The notes under the pieces are model-generated. The model was not told the DNA's origin. It saw nothing but the letters and a program-made list of their open reading frames with translations, and did not search any database. A stretch of DNA of 64,000 bases from PSRI01 sp041484195 (lineage in GTDB: Bacteria; Bacteroidota; Bacteroidia; Chitinophagales; Chitinophagaceae), in assembly GCA_041484195.1 (NCBI GenBank), contig JBGPHC010000001.1:478406-542405 (forward strand). Reading direction: 5' to 3'. The first letter of the stretch is position 1. Every line of letters begins with the position of its first letter. The position numbers were made by a program, and so were the translations under genes. Shown here one piece after another: positions 9,413 to 19,605 of this stretch.

Positions 9413-10954
9413 ATGAACTCACACTCAAATAAGCTACTGCTACTACTGGTTTCATTTTCTATTGCTATCGGTGGGCTTTACGCGCAAAACGACACGGTTC
9501 CCCATTTTGTGAAAGATAGTCTGGATGCATATACTGAAAAGGCATTGACGGACTGGCAGATCCCCGGCGTGGCAGTGTGCGTGATTAAAAATGGAAAGGT
9601 TGTGGTGATGAAGGGATACGGTGTGAAAGAATTGGGGACTAATGACAAGGTGGACGAGAATACGCTTTTCATGATTGGCTCCAATACAAAAGCCTTCACC
9701 GCAACCGCACTGGCAATGCTCGACAATGAAAAGAAACTATCCCTTGACGATAAGGTCACCAAATGGATTCCGGAATTCAAATTGGATAATAAGGCTGCGG
9801 GTGAGCAGGCAATCATCCGGGACCTTCTTTGCCACCGGATCGGTTTTCGTACTTTTCAGGGAGATTTCACCTATTGGACCAGCGACCTCAGCAGAAAGCA
9901 GGTGATTGAAAAAATGAGCCATATTAAGGCCGAATATCCCTTTCGAACCAAATGGGGCTATACGAATGCCGCTTTCTTAACCGCGGGTGAAATCATTCCA
10001 AGAGCCACAGGAATGTCCTGGGAAGATTTTTTGAAAGAAAAGATCTTCCTTCCACTTGGTATGAAAAATACCCTGGCCTTGAGCAAGGATTTCCCCAGTG
10101 CGCCCGACAGGTCTTCGCCGCATACCATCGCCGACGGCAAATTGATCAGGATTCCTTTTTGTCTGATTGATAATCTTGCCCCGGCAGGAAGCATCGGGTC
10201 TTCCGTGAATGACATGAGTAAATGGGTGATGGCGCTCTTAAATAATGGAAGATTGGGTGACAAACAAATCATTCCTGGGGCGGCTATCGACCAAACAAGG
10301 ACGCCAAATTCAATCCTGGGAAATGGCGGCACCCTCTACAATCATGGCCATTTTGCCTTATACGGTCTGGGCTGGTTCCTGGAAGAATATGGAGGCAAGA
10401 AAATTGTCTCGCATACCGGCGGAGTAAATGGATTCGTCACCAGCGTGACACTCGTGCCTGAAGAAAACCTCGGCATAATTGTATTTACCAATACCGACCA
10501 GAATGCTTTTTATGAGGCCCTGAAATGGGAAATCCTGGATGCTTATCTGGCCTTCCCATATCGCAACTACAGCAAAGTGTATCTGAACTTCCAGCAAATG
10601 CAGAACCGGGCATTGGAGCAGAAAGAACAAAAAATGAAAGATTCCTCAGAACTTCATTTAAAACCCGCCTTGCCCTTCAGCACTTATACCGGCAAATACT
10701 TTAATAATGTTTATGGCAATATGAATGTCGTTTGGGAATCCGGCGAATTAAGAATGAAATTTTCTCACCATCCCAACATGTATGCGAAGCTGGAACCATT
10801 AGGCGGGAACCGTTTTTATGCCATTTTCACAGATCCTGAATTCAGCAAAGCTATATTCCCATTTACCGTGAAGGATGGAAAAGTAAAATCCGTGACCGTC
10901 AAGGTGGCCGACTTCATTGAATTCAATCCTTATGAATTTTCGAAAACCCAATAA
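9413..10954 (+). CDS. Exported serine hydrolase, beta-lactamase fold with DUF3471-like C-terminal domain
   Basis: A 513-residue protein. The start at 9413 begins a signal peptide (MNSHSNKLLLLLVSFSIAIG, cut near LYAQ); an upstream in-frame ATG would add a polar leader and overlap the channel gene. Catalytic motifs are complete for the class C/PBP-like fold: S90-N-T-K93, Y183-T-N185 and a later HTGG. The last 110 or so residues (from about PALPFSTYTGKY) look like the beta-rich DUF3471 lobe often attached to these hydrolases. Likely a periplasmic or surface D-peptidase or esterase. Twelve bp separate it from the next esterase gene, which supports one operon. Confidence 0.88.
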   Translation: MNSHSNKLLLLLVSFSIAIGGLYAQNDTVPHFVKDSLDAYTEKALTDWQIPGVAVCVIKNGKVVVMKGYGVKELGTNDKVDENTLFMIGSNTKAFTATALAMLDNEKKLSLDDKVTKWIPEFKLDNKAAGEQAIIRDLLCHRIGFRTFQGDFTYWTSDLSRKQVIEKMSHIKAEYPFRTKWGYTNAAFLTAGEIIPRATGMSWEDFLKEKIFLPLGMKNTLALSKDFPSAPDRSSPHTIADGKLIRIPFCLIDNLAPAGSIGSSVNDMSKWVMALLNNGRLGDKQIIPGAAIDQTRTPNSILGNGGTLYNHGHFALYGLGWFLEEYGGKKIVSHTGGVNGFVTSVTLVPEENLGIIVFTNTDQNAFYEALKWEILDAYLAFPYRNYSKVYLNFQQMQNRALEQKEQKMKDSSELHLKPALPFSTYTGKYFNNVYGNMNVVWESGELRMKFSHHPNMYAKLEPLGGNRFYAIFTDPEFSKAIFPFTVKDGKVKSVTVKVADFIEFNPYEFSKTQ

Positions 10955-10966
10955 ACTCATTTTCAC

Positions 10967-12430
10967 ATGAACAAATTCATTCAGGCCCTGGCCTGCCTGC
11001 TCCTGCCATTCGCTTTATTTGCACAACGATTTGAAGTGAGCTACAATACCCATGATTTTAAAGGTCCCTTTTCCGGCAAAGTCCTTTTGTTTTTTTCAAA
11101 GGACGTTAAAGCGCCCAGGGAAGAAGACTTCATGATTAGGATCACTCCCTATTTTGCTACTGAAGTAAATAAAATCAATCCGGGCCAGAAGATCGTCTTT
11201 GATGACCAGGCCATCTCTTACCCCGCAAAACTTTCGGAAATAGAAAGGGGCGAATATTATGTGCAGGCGGTATGGGATCGCGATTTAGGAGGAAGAGCCA
11301 TTGGAACCAGTCCCCTAAATCTTTATTCCAAATCCGCAAAGATCAAAATCACATCCAATACCAAACAGGTTTACAGGATTGAATGTACTGAAATGGTTCC
11401 CGAGCCATCCTTCGCCAACACCGAATTCGTCAAGGAAATAAAATTCCCTTCAAAATTACTTTCGGCACATCAGCAAAAGCCCATTTCAATTGATGCCGCA
11501 CTGCTCCTTCCAAAAGACTATTACAAGGATCCAACGAAGAAATTCCCCTTGTTGATCCTGGTTTCAGGATATGGCGGCGACTATCATCGCTACAGTGGAA
11601 GAGACCAAATATTTGGGCGGGAGATTGATTCCACTGCATTCATAACTCTTTTCCTCGATGGGAATTGCAGGCTGGGGCATAGTGTCTATGCCAACAGCGA
11701 CAATAATGGCCCCTGGGGAGACGCTCTCGTAAAGGAATTGATCCCTGATATCGAGAATAATTATCGCTGCAATGGATTTCGGGTACTCAACGGTCATAGC
11801 AGCGGCGGATGGACCGTGATGTGGTTGCAGACTCATTACCCTGAAACATTTCAGGCATGCTGGTCGAGCTCGCCGGACCCCGTAGATTTCAGAAGTTTTC
11901 AGAAAATCAATCTGTATGAAGACGACAATATGTTTTATAATAAGAATGGCGACCCGAACCCTGTGGCAACCCTTGCCGGATATTATCCCATCAACTATAT
12001 GAAAGACTATTACCAAATGGAAACCGTTCAATACCGGGGCAGCCAGATGAGGTCTTTCGATGCCGTTTTCAGCGCGAAGGCCGCCGATGGAGAGCCAGAG
12101 CGACTCTGCGACGCGCAGACCGGAAAGATTAATAAGTCCGTGGTGGAGCACTGGAAAAAATATGATATCAGCCTTTATCTCCGGACCAACTGGGCTTCCC
12201 TCTCACCCCTCCTGAGTAACAAGATCCTGATCACGGTTGGTGAACAGGATAATTTTTTGTTGAATTATCCCATACATGTGCTGAACGATGAAATGAAGAA
12301 ACTGAATGCTGCCATGGATTTCCTTTACCTGACAGGAGACCACTTCACTGTGGCTTCCCCGGAATATTGGAAAAAAGGGAATTCGTTTATACTGAGCCGT
12401 TATAATGACTGGCTAAAAACTAAAAATTAA
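10967..12430 (+). CDS. Exported alpha/beta-hydrolase esterase (PF00756 type)
   Basis: A 487-residue protein with a signal peptide (about residues 1-19). An N-terminal beta-rich domain of about 150 residues precedes an alpha/beta-hydrolase domain. The nucleophile elbow is NGHSSGG with Ser278, and a strand ending LILVSGYGG likely forms the oxyanion region. A C-terminal GDHFTVASP segment may give the catalytic His. PF00756 includes siderophore esterases, acetyl-xylan and feruloyl esterases and S-formylglutathione hydrolase. No TonB receptor or siderophore gene lies nearby, so the substrate is open. It follows the serine hydrolase by 12 bp and precedes the next gene by 16 bp. Confidence 0.82.
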   Translation: MNKFIQALACLLLPFALFAQRFEVSYNTHDFKGPFSGKVLLFFSKDVKAPREEDFMIRITPYFATEVNKINPGQKIVFDDQAISYPAKLSEIERGEYYVQAVWDRDLGGRAIGTSPLNLYSKSAKIKITSNTKQVYRIECTEMVPEPSFANTEFVKEIKFPSKLLSAHQQKPISIDAALLLPKDYYKDPTKKFPLLILVSGYGGDYHRYSGRDQIFGREIDSTAFITLFLDGNCRLGHSVYANSDNNGPWGDALVKELIPDIENNYRCNGFRVLNGHSSGGWTVMWLQTHYPETFQACWSSSPDPVDFRSFQKINLYEDDNMFYNKNGDPNPVATLAGYYPINYMKDYYQMETVQYRGSQMRSFDAVFSAKAADGEPERLCDAQTGKINKSVVEHWKKYDISLYLRTNWASLSPLLSNKILITVGEQDNFLLNYPIHVLNDEMKKLNAAMDFLYLTGDHFTVASPEYWKKGNSFILSRYNDWLKTKN

Positions 12431-12446
12431 AACTGAAATAGTACTC

Positions 12447-12989
12447 ATGGACCAACTGACTCTTGGAATCGGTACCCGTTTACAACACACTAATTTCGGG
12501 CCGGGAGTGATCGTGGGCATCAGGTATGCCACCTACCTGATTTCATTCATCAACCACGGTGTCAAGGAAATTGACAAGAACGATCCTCAACTTGATGAGA
12601 TCATACCTGAAAATGTATCCGTTGAAATTGAGACCGTTTCAGACATGGAAAAATCCCTGCTCAAGATCCTGCGACTTTGGAGTGACGCAACCGAACTGGT
12701 GCCACTTGGGGACCGTTGGAAGGGTGGAACCATGCTGTTGCAGCCGGCCGATAAGACCCAGAAACCCAAAGAAATCCCGGTAGATGTTTTCTTTCATAAG
12801 ATCGTCATGCTCCGCGACCGCCTAAGGGTGCTGGAACAACAGATTAATGCACACAAGCTATTGTCCGATGAAGACAAAGTGAATTTACAGCAGTACGTCA
12901 CCAGGATCTATGGCTCTCTTACCACATTCAATGTTTTGTTCAAAAATAAAGAGCAATGGTTCGTGGGTGAGAAAGGATCCTCTGAATAA
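12447..12989 (+). CDS. Conserved hypothetical protein with Tudor-like N terminus
   Basis: A 180-residue cytosolic protein without signal peptide or membrane segment. The N terminus GTRLQHTNFGPGVIVGI resembles the short beta-barrel (CarD/UvrD-tail-like Tudor) pattern that in other proteins binds RNA polymerase or nucleic acid. The rest is mostly helical, with a Leu/Arg-rich stretch near residues 122-150 that could be a coiled coil. I do not recognise a named family with known function. It starts 16 bp after the esterase stop, so the two are probably co-transcribed although one product is exported and the other is not. Confidence 0.7.
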   Translation: MDQLTLGIGTRLQHTNFGPGVIVGIRYATYLISFINHGVKEIDKNDPQLDEIIPENVSVEIETVSDMEKSLLKILRLWSDATELVPLGDRWKGGTMLLQPADKTQKPKEIPVDVFFHKIVMLRDRLRVLEQQINAHKLLSDEDKVNLQQYVTRIYGSLTTFNVLFKNKEQWFVGEKGSSE

Positions 12990-13177
12990 GTTCTCAAAGT
13001 GATCAGGATTCATTTTGTGGGGGCGATTTGAATCCCGGCCTTCAGGTTCCCAATATCACCTGGACGGCTGTGGTAATGCGGCTGCCTGCAACTATATTGA
13101 GTCTTTCAATCCAGGCCATTTTATTGAAACTTGATTAAATTTAATCCTCGTTACAATTTTAGATACAACCACGCTGC

Positions 13178-14356
13178 ATGAAAATTATAATTTTATCATT
13201 TGCATTCCTGTCTTTCTCGCTTAGTATAAATGCCCAGGATTACCAAAGGCTGCATGACAAGGCCATAGTGGCCGATACCCACAATGATGTCCTTTCTTCC
13301 GTAACCATGCGGGGACTCAATATAGATAATGACCTTACTGGAAAATCACATTCTGATTTGGCGCGATTCAGGAAAGGCGGGGTGGATGTACAGGTCTTTT
13401 CCATTTTCTGCGACGAACGATTCGGCAAGGATACCGCATTCAAATACGCCAACATCGAGATTGACTCCTTATATGCCATTGCCAGGAGAAATCCCAACCG
13501 CATGAGCATTGTAACAAATCCCGCGCAACTGGCCAAAGCGGTCAAAGAAAAAAAACTCGCGGCTATGATGGGAGTGGAAGGTGGCCATATGATCGAAGAC
13601 AAACTGGAAAATCTGGACAGCCTCTATAAGCGGGGCGTGCGCTATATGACCCTCACCTGGAACAATTCCACCTCCTGGGCCAGCTCGGCTAAAGATGAAA
13701 CCAAGGGCACCATCCCAAATGGACGGAAAGGATTGAATGATTTTGGAAAGCAGGTTGTAAAAAGAATGAATGAACTTGGAATGCTGGTTGATCTGTCCCA
13801 TGTTGGGGAACAGACTTTTTGGGATGCCGTTCAAACCAGTACCAAACCCATACTTGTCTCCCATAGTTGTGCATACAATTTATGCCCCGTATTCCGCAAC
13901 CTCAAAGACGATCAAATCAGGGCCGTAGGCAAAAATAGAGGAGTCATCTGCATAAATTTTTACTCCGGATTTGTTGACAGCAATTATCAGAAACGCATTA
14001 CAGCATTCATTAGCCGGCATAAAACGGAAATGGATTCATTAGTCAGCATAAAAAAACCAGATTATGAAATTAATGAGTTCTTTACTAAAAAATACCCAGT
14101 TGAGGCAACCGCGTTGAGACCGCCGCTTTCCATGCTGATTGATCATATTGACTACATTGCAAAACTCATAGGTACAAATTATATCGGGCTCGGCTCAGAC
14201 TTCGATGGCATTGAATCCGCTCCACTGGGGCTCGATGATGTTAGCGCATTTCCACTCATCACCAAAGCCCTGCTGCAAAGAGGCTATACCAAAAAGCAGG
14301 TACGCCAGATTTTGGGTGGTAATTTTCTGCGCGTTTTTGCGGCGAACTCAAAATAA
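13178..14356 (+). CDS. Exported membrane dipeptidase (peptidase family M19)
   Basis: A 392-residue protein with signal peptide MKIIILSFAFLSFSLSINAQ. It carries the full set of M19 zinc ligands: H35-x-D37 in ADTHND, E134 in GVEGGH, H208 in DLSHVG and H229 in VSHSCAYN, followed by GLGSDFDGI near the C terminus. Renal-dipeptidase-like enzymes hydrolyse dipeptides, often with a C-terminal D-residue, and some open carbapenem rings. Here it would act in the periplasm or at the cell surface and fits a peptide-degradation role with the neighbouring acylase and permease. A 188-bp gap in front suggests its own promoter, but I found no exact TAnnTTTG box there. Confidence 0.92.
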   Translation: MKIIILSFAFLSFSLSINAQDYQRLHDKAIVADTHNDVLSSVTMRGLNIDNDLTGKSHSDLARFRKGGVDVQVFSIFCDERFGKDTAFKYANIEIDSLYAIARRNPNRMSIVTNPAQLAKAVKEKKLAAMMGVEGGHMIEDKLENLDSLYKRGVRYMTLTWNNSTSWASSAKDETKGTIPNGRKGLNDFGKQVVKRMNELGMLVDLSHVGEQTFWDAVQTSTKPILVSHSCAYNLCPVFRNLKDDQIRAVGKNRGVICINFYSGFVDSNYQKRITAFISRHKTEMDSLVSIKKPDYEINEFFTKKYPVEATALRPPLSMLIDHIDYIAKLIGTNYIGLGSDFDGIESAPLGLDDVSAFPLITKALLQRGYTKKQVRQILGGNFLRVFAANSK

Positions 14357-14442
14357 AAAAAATCTAACCTTCCCGTACAGCACAAATATATTTTTCAACA
14401 AATTTTCCGGTACCGATCAAAAGTATTTATCAAATTTCCCCT

Positions 14443-15660
14443 ATGCCTACATTAATGAATTCGGCCGCCTGTGTTGTATTGAATGTCTTGTTATATGCCT
14501 CATGTTTGCCAGGCCAACTATACGCGCAACAAACAGAAAGCAATACCAAGGAAATTACTATTATGAAAACCATAAATTCAAAAATCTTAAATGAAAAACG
14601 CAATTTCTTTGTTTATCTTCCTGCTTCTTATTCCCCAAAGGAATTATTTCCCGTTCTGTACTTATTGGATGGAGAAGACCAGACTAATTTAGCAGCCGGG
14701 CAAATCAACTACCTATCCGAAGCATGCTCTGTGCTTCCAAGAATGATTATAGTAGGAATTGCAAATACGAGCCGCACAAGAGATCTGACTCCTACCCATT
14801 CTGATATGGATTATGATGGCAGGATCGATTCCAGCATGACATCCTTTACAAAAAACAGCGGAGGAACCGAACAATTTCTACAGTTTATTGGGGAAGAATT
14901 GATGCCATATATTCAACAACACTATAAAACCGCCCCTTTTAAGATATTTTCGGGCCATTCATTAGGAGGCCTTACCACAATTTATTGTTTGCTGAAACAT
15001 CCCGATATGTTCAACGCATATATTTCCATCAGCCCTTCCCTGTGGTGGGACCATGAATTTCTGTTAAGTCTCGCTTCAGAAAAATTAGTGCCCGGTTCAG
15101 TTATTCAAAAAGCACTATTTATGAGTGATGGAAAAGAGGGCGGACGATTTCACAAAGATGTTCTGAGTTTTGATTCCCTATTGATGATAAGAAAGATAGC
15201 GGAACTACAATATGATTATAAATATTATCCTGCAGAATCACATTCATCCGAACCAGTGAAGGCCTTATATGACGGCATCAGGTTTATTTATCCAGACTGG
15301 TTGCCGGAAGCAATGGACACGAATTACCTTTCAGTTACAGCCGGTGTCTTGCGTACACATTTCCAGCAATTATCCGCTAAATTCGGTTATGCCGTATTGC
15401 CACCGGAAGCCGCTTTGAATGAGCTTGCTTACTATCAGTTGAGTGATCCATCTAAAATAAATGAGGCCATAGACTTGTTTCAAATGAATGTGCAAAATTT
15501 TCCATTTTCGTATAAAGCCCTTGAAGGTTTGGGAGATGCCTATACAAAGAAAGGGGATAGAGAAAAGGCTGTGGCAGCTTACAGGAAATCCTTAGCATTG
15601 AATCCTAAGAACGTATCAGCAGGGAAAAAATTAATGGTTCTGGAAAGGAATATTAGATAA
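14443..15660 (+). CDS. Exported PF00756 esterase with C-terminal TPR-like repeat (copy 1)
   Basis: A 405-residue protein with an N-terminal signal (residues 1-29, cut after LYAQ; a second Met at codon 5 is also possible). The alpha/beta-hydrolase domain has FSGHSLGG with nucleophile Ser173 and ESHSSEPVK, probably carrying the catalytic His. A stretch RTRDLTPTH near residue 111 is shared with the gene at 19606. The last 75 or so residues resemble a TPR (GLGDAYTKKGDREKAVAAYR). The combination resembles a group of Bacteroidota esterases distantly related to IroE/Fes. It is the upstream copy of a duplicated pair that brackets an acylase and a permease. Confidence 0.85.
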   Translation: MPTLMNSAACVVLNVLLYASCLPGQLYAQQTESNTKEITIMKTINSKILNEKRNFFVYLPASYSPKELFPVLYLLDGEDQTNLAAGQINYLSEACSVLPRMIIVGIANTSRTRDLTPTHSDMDYDGRIDSSMTSFTKNSGGTEQFLQFIGEELMPYIQQHYKTAPFKIFSGHSLGGLTTIYCLLKHPDMFNAYISISPSLWWDHEFLLSLASEKLVPGSVIQKALFMSDGKEGGRFHKDVLSFDSLLMIRKIAELQYDYKYYPAESHSSEPVKALYDGIRFIYPDWLPEAMDTNYLSVTAGVLRTHFQQLSAKFGYAVLPPEAALNELAYYQLSDPSKINEAIDLFQMNVQNFPFSYKALEGLGDAYTKKGDREKAVAAYRKSLALNPKNVSAGKKLMVLERNIR

Positions 15661-15725
15661 AAATAAATTAACCGCCAGCCGGGGAAAAATAGCCATTGAC
15701 CGCTTAGCAGGCACCCAAACCAAAA

Positions 15726-17921
15726 ATGACTCGTATGAAGATTTATTATTTGCTCCTGTTTTTCAGCTTTCAGGTATCTGCGCAACCTTTCACTGATGCC
15801 GAAATAAGTCGATGGCAGGATGAAGCCAAGAGAATTACCATCATCCGCGATAATTGGGGCATTCCTCATATTTATGGAAAAACAGACGCTGACTGTGTTT
15901 TCGGACTCATGTATGCTCAATGTGAAGACGACTTCAAGCGAATAGAGATGAATTATGTCGAAAAGCTGGGCAGGCTCTCTGAATTAAATGGAGATAAGGA
16001 CCTTTATAAAGATTTGCTGAACCGGCTCGTACTTGATTCCGTCAAGGCAGTGGCAGACTTCAAAAATAGTCCTCCCTGGTTGCAGAAACTAATGAATGCT
16101 TTTTCAGATGGCATCAATTATTATCTCAGCAAAAATCCATCTGTTAAGCCTGCACTATTAAAACGTTTCAAACCCTGGTACAGCCTTTTGTGGACCGATG
16201 GCAGCATTGGCGCAATCAATACCGGGGGGCTGAATGAAAACGACCTGAAGAATTTTTATTCGGGCGACAGGGCCGTTGCGGAAAACCAATTGGATTTTCC
16301 GGATGAAAATATCACAGGATCCAATGGATTTGCCATTGCGCCATCCAGGACCGGCTCGGGTCATGCCATGTTATACATCAACCCCCATGTGAGCTTTTAT
16401 TTTCGGACTGAAGTGCAAGTGAAGAGTGAAGAAGGATTGAATGCTTATGGAGCGGTTACCTGGGGTCAGTTCTTCGTGTACCAAGGATTTAATGAACACT
16501 GTGGATGGATGCATACTTCCAGTAATTCGGATGTGGCCGATCTCTATGCGGAGCAGGTGGAAAAAAAGGGTAATTCCCTGTTTTATCATTATGACAACAG
16601 GCTATTGCCCGTAAAGGAAAAGGAAATTACAATCCGTTACTTAATGCAGGATTCCCTTCATACCAAAAAATTCAAAACATATTCTACCCATCATGGGCCC
16701 GCAATGGCCATAAGAGATGGGAAATGGATAACAGTCCGGGCCAATAACCGTTCATTGAATGGACTGATTCAATCCTGGAACCGTACCAAAAGCAGGAGTT
16801 TCGAGGAATTCAAAAAAAACATGGAGCTCCTGGCCAATTGCTCCAACAATACAGTCTATGCCGACGCAGAAGGGAATATCGCTTATTGGCACGGCGATTT
16901 CATACCGAAACGCGATACTACTTTTGATTGGTCCAAACCCGTGGATGGAACGATTACCGCCACGGAATGGAAGGGTCTGCACAAGTTGGATGAAATTGTA
17001 CATGTGTACAACCCCGTTAGTGGATGGATCCAGAACTGCAATTCCACACCATTTACCGTTAGTGGCAGCAGCAGTCCAAGGAGGCAGGACTACCCTTATT
17101 ATATGGCTCCTGATGGAGAAAATTTCCGAGCCCTCACTGCTGCCAGGCTCCTGGCGGATTCCAAAGCTCTGTCAATTGAAAAACTCATCGCAATAGGTTA
17201 CGACAGCTATCTTTCGGCTTTCGAACAACTGATTCCGGCGCTCAAGCGTGGATTCAAAAAAGCCGTCACACAGGGAGATAGCACCTACTTGAAATTGTCA
17301 GAACCACTGGCATTATTGCAGAATTGGGACCTTCATGCCGGAGAGAATTCAATCGCGACTACTCTGGCAATTGAGTGGGGACAAAGAATCCTTCCTGCTA
17401 TCAACAAAGTCCAGGATGGATCGGCAAGAATGGATCAGGTTGTGAGGACTATGAAATTTGCTGAAACTGCCAGTCCCGGGGAATTATTAGAACCACTTCA
17501 GCTTGCTGTAGCTTACCTAAGCAATAAATATGGGGACTGGAAGATACCCTGGGGAAGGATCAACAGGTACCAGCGACTCACGGGCGCCATCAACGAAATT
17601 TTTGACGACAATAAGCCCAGTCTGCCGATGGGCATGGCCAGTTCGCTTTGGGGTTGCCTGCCATCCTTTGTGAGCAATTATTTTCCAGGTACACAAAAAA
17701 GATATGGGTATAACGGCAATAGTTTTATTTGTGCTGTGGAATTCGGAGAAAAGATAAGAGCGAAATCTTTAATCACCGGAGGAGAAAGCGGCAATCCATT
17801 GTCAAAGCATTTCAATGACCAAGCCCTCATGTACACGCATGGGGAATTTAAGGAACTGCTGTTTTATAAGGAAGATGTTTTAAAGCATGCTGAAAAAACA
17901 TATCATCCCGGAGGGGAGTGA
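15726..17921 (+). CDS. Exported penicillin-acylase-family amidase (Ntn hydrolase)
   Basis: A 731-residue protein with signal peptide (start ATG 15726, or the Met codon at 15735). As in penicillin G acylase and AHL acylases, a short N-terminal alpha-chain part is followed by G198-S199-N-G (in ITGSNGFAIAPS), where self-cleavage would free Ser199 as the N-terminal nucleophile of the beta chain. VYQGFNEHCGWMHT matches the conserved beta-chain stretch that follows. Such enzymes hydrolyse amide bonds of acylated amines: penicillins, N-acyl-homoserine lactones, or acyl groups on lipopeptides. Specificity cannot be read from sequence. The gene directly downstream encodes an amino-acid permease, in line with release and uptake of an amino acid or amine. 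Confidence 0.9.
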   Translation: MTRMKIYYLLLFFSFQVSAQPFTDAEISRWQDEAKRITIIRDNWGIPHIYGKTDADCVFGLMYAQCEDDFKRIEMNYVEKLGRLSELNGDKDLYKDLLNRLVLDSVKAVADFKNSPPWLQKLMNAFSDGINYYLSKNPSVKPALLKRFKPWYSLLWTDGSIGAINTGGLNENDLKNFYSGDRAVAENQLDFPDENITGSNGFAIAPSRTGSGHAMLYINPHVSFYFRTEVQVKSEEGLNAYGAVTWGQFFVYQGFNEHCGWMHTSSNSDVADLYAEQVEKKGNSLFYHYDNRLLPVKEKEITIRYLMQDSLHTKKFKTYSTHHGPAMAIRDGKWITVRANNRSLNGLIQSWNRTKSRSFEEFKKNMELLANCSNNTVYADAEGNIAYWHGDFIPKRDTTFDWSKPVDGTITATEWKGLHKLDEIVHVYNPVSGWIQNCNSTPFTVSGSSSPRRQDYPYYMAPDGENFRALTAARLLADSKALSIEKLIAIGYDSYLSAFEQLIPALKRGFKKAVTQGDSTYLKLSEPLALLQNWDLHAGENSIATTLAIEWGQRILPAINKVQDGSARMDQVVRTMKFAETASPGELLEPLQLAVAYLSNKYGDWKIPWGRINRYQRLTGAINEIFDDNKPSLPMGMASSLWGCLPSFVSNYFPGTQKRYGYNGNSFICAVEFGEKIRAKSLITGGESGNPLSKHFNDQALMYTHGEFKELLFYKEDVLKHAEKTYHPGGE

Positions 17922-17968
17922 AGGATTGGACCATCGAATCTTGAACGATAACTCATCAACGCACATGA

Positions 17969-19372
17969 ATGGAAAATAAAAACATTCAAACAGACAAAAC
18001 GAAAATTCCTCTGAACCGGGTTCTTGGTTTACCAACGGGTATTTTGCTGGTTGCGGGGATCATGATTGGTTCAGGGGTATTCAAGAAAATTGCACCGATG
18101 GCATTGACCGGTCTGAGTGAACCGCTTATCCTGCTGGCCTGGATCATCGCGGGTATTATCACAATGTTCGGCGCATTCACTTATGCCGGGCTAGCCAGCA
18201 TGACCATTCAAACGGGAGGCGTGTATGAATATCTCCGAATGGTTTACGGAGATTTCCTGGCCTTTCTTTTCGGCTGGATGATATTCATGATTGGAGGCAG
18301 CGGCGCCATCGCAGCGCTGGCTTTCGTATTCTCCCAGTCAGTGAATACCATTGTCCATTTCCCAGATCCTTTGCATGTATGGAAGGACATTCCCATCGGT
18401 AATTTCATATTTCCTTTTGCCAGTTCCGGTGTAAAGTTGTTTGCCATATTCCTGATTGGCTTGCTCACCTGGCTTAATATCCGGGGTGTAAAGAATGGGG
18501 GAGTATTAAACAATATTGTCACGACCGCGAAGATACTTGGCATAATATTGCTCATATCTGTGGGTTTGTTCTACACGTCGGGGAATATAACGGATATAGA
18601 TGCCCGAACTGAAGTCGTTCCCATGCATCTCCCGGTTTTCAGCGCTTTATTCGGCGCCATGCTTAGCGCTTTATGGGCCTATGATGGTTGGGCCAATATA
18701 ACCTATGTTACGGGAGAGATCAGGAATCCCACGCGCAATGTTCCTTTGGCTATTATTGCCGGAGTGGGAATCGCAATGATCCTCTATGTGTCTTTGAATT
18801 TCGTATTCATGCGTGTTCTCACGCTTCCGGAACTCGCCGCCATTGGTGAGAACCAGATTGCGGCATCGGAAGTGGCTGGTGTTATCATGGGCAGGACGGG
18901 CAAAGTGCTCCTTTCCATTTTGATTATGATCAGCACATTCGGTGCCGTGAACGCATGTATCCTGGTTTACCCACGCGTGTACTATCGCATGGCCCAGGAA
19001 CAGGTTTTTTTCCGCAAGGCGGCTTATGTGCACCCTGTTTTCAGAACTCCTTACAAGTCCCTGATCTATTCCGCCATCTGGAGTTGCGTGCTGGTGATGA
19101 CCGGAACCTTTGATCTCCTGACCAACATGATTATTTTCACAGCTTACCTCTTTTTCGGCCTGGTAGTTTGGGGCTTGGTAAGAATGAAAAGAAAGGGGGT
19201 CATTACCGCCAAAGTGATTGGATATCCTGTAATTCCATTTATAATTATCTTGTTTTCACTGATCCTGGTAGTGAATACTGTCATGGTTGAACCCAAGCAG
19301 TCCTTGCTGGGGTTCGGATTGTTAATGACCGGCATACCTTTTTATTATTATTTCAGAAAAAAAATCAGATGA
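17969..19372 (+). CDS. APC-superfamily amino-acid permease
   Basis: A 467-residue inner-membrane protein with about twelve hydrophobic segments. The first helix has LLVAGIMIGSGVFKK, the GSG motif of APC (LAT/YfnA-like) transporters that binds the substrate carboxyl and amino groups. Likely an amino-acid importer or exchanger. It starts 47 bp after the penicillin-acylase gene, so the two are probably co-transcribed and the permease may carry the product of the extracytoplasmic amidase. Which amino acid is transported cannot be told. Confidence 0.9.
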   Translation: MENKNIQTDKTKIPLNRVLGLPTGILLVAGIMIGSGVFKKIAPMALTGLSEPLILLAWIIAGIITMFGAFTYAGLASMTIQTGGVYEYLRMVYGDFLAFLFGWMIFMIGGSGAIAALAFVFSQSVNTIVHFPDPLHVWKDIPIGNFIFPFASSGVKLFAIFLIGLLTWLNIRGVKNGGVLNNIVTTAKILGIILLISVGLFYTSGNITDIDARTEVVPMHLPVFSALFGAMLSALWAYDGWANITYVTGEIRNPTRNVPLAIIAGVGIAMILYVSLNFVFMRVLTLPELAAIGENQIAASEVAGVIMGRTGKVLLSILIMISTFGAVNACILVYPRVYYRMAQEQVFFRKAAYVHPVFRTPYKSLIYSAIWSCVLVMTGTFDLLTNMIIFTAYLFFGLVVWGLVRMKRKGVITAKVIGYPVIPFIIILFSLILVVNTVMVEPKQSLLGFGLLMTGIPFYYYFRKKIR

Positions 19373-19605
19373 ATGAGCGGGGCCAAATAGGGTTTGCAAG
19401 CCTTTATGGGCTCCTATTGCCGGATAACAAATTTATCACTGGTATAAAGGAACTCTTTGTTATATTGTTGATGCCAAAATTTCCTCCTGGAAACCCTAAT
19501 GGCCCTGTATGTAGTCTAATAAGATCCGCCCGTCGGCGGCAAGACCAATTGCTGAACAAGAAAGAACATCATTTTGAGCAGCTTTTTTCATTTAACATTT
19601 GTATC

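Noticed and set aside
19369..19605. 79-residue N-terminal extension of the second esterase-TPR gene
   Set aside because: The extension overlaps the permease stop and is low in coding quality, while ATG 19606 begins a textbook signal peptide.
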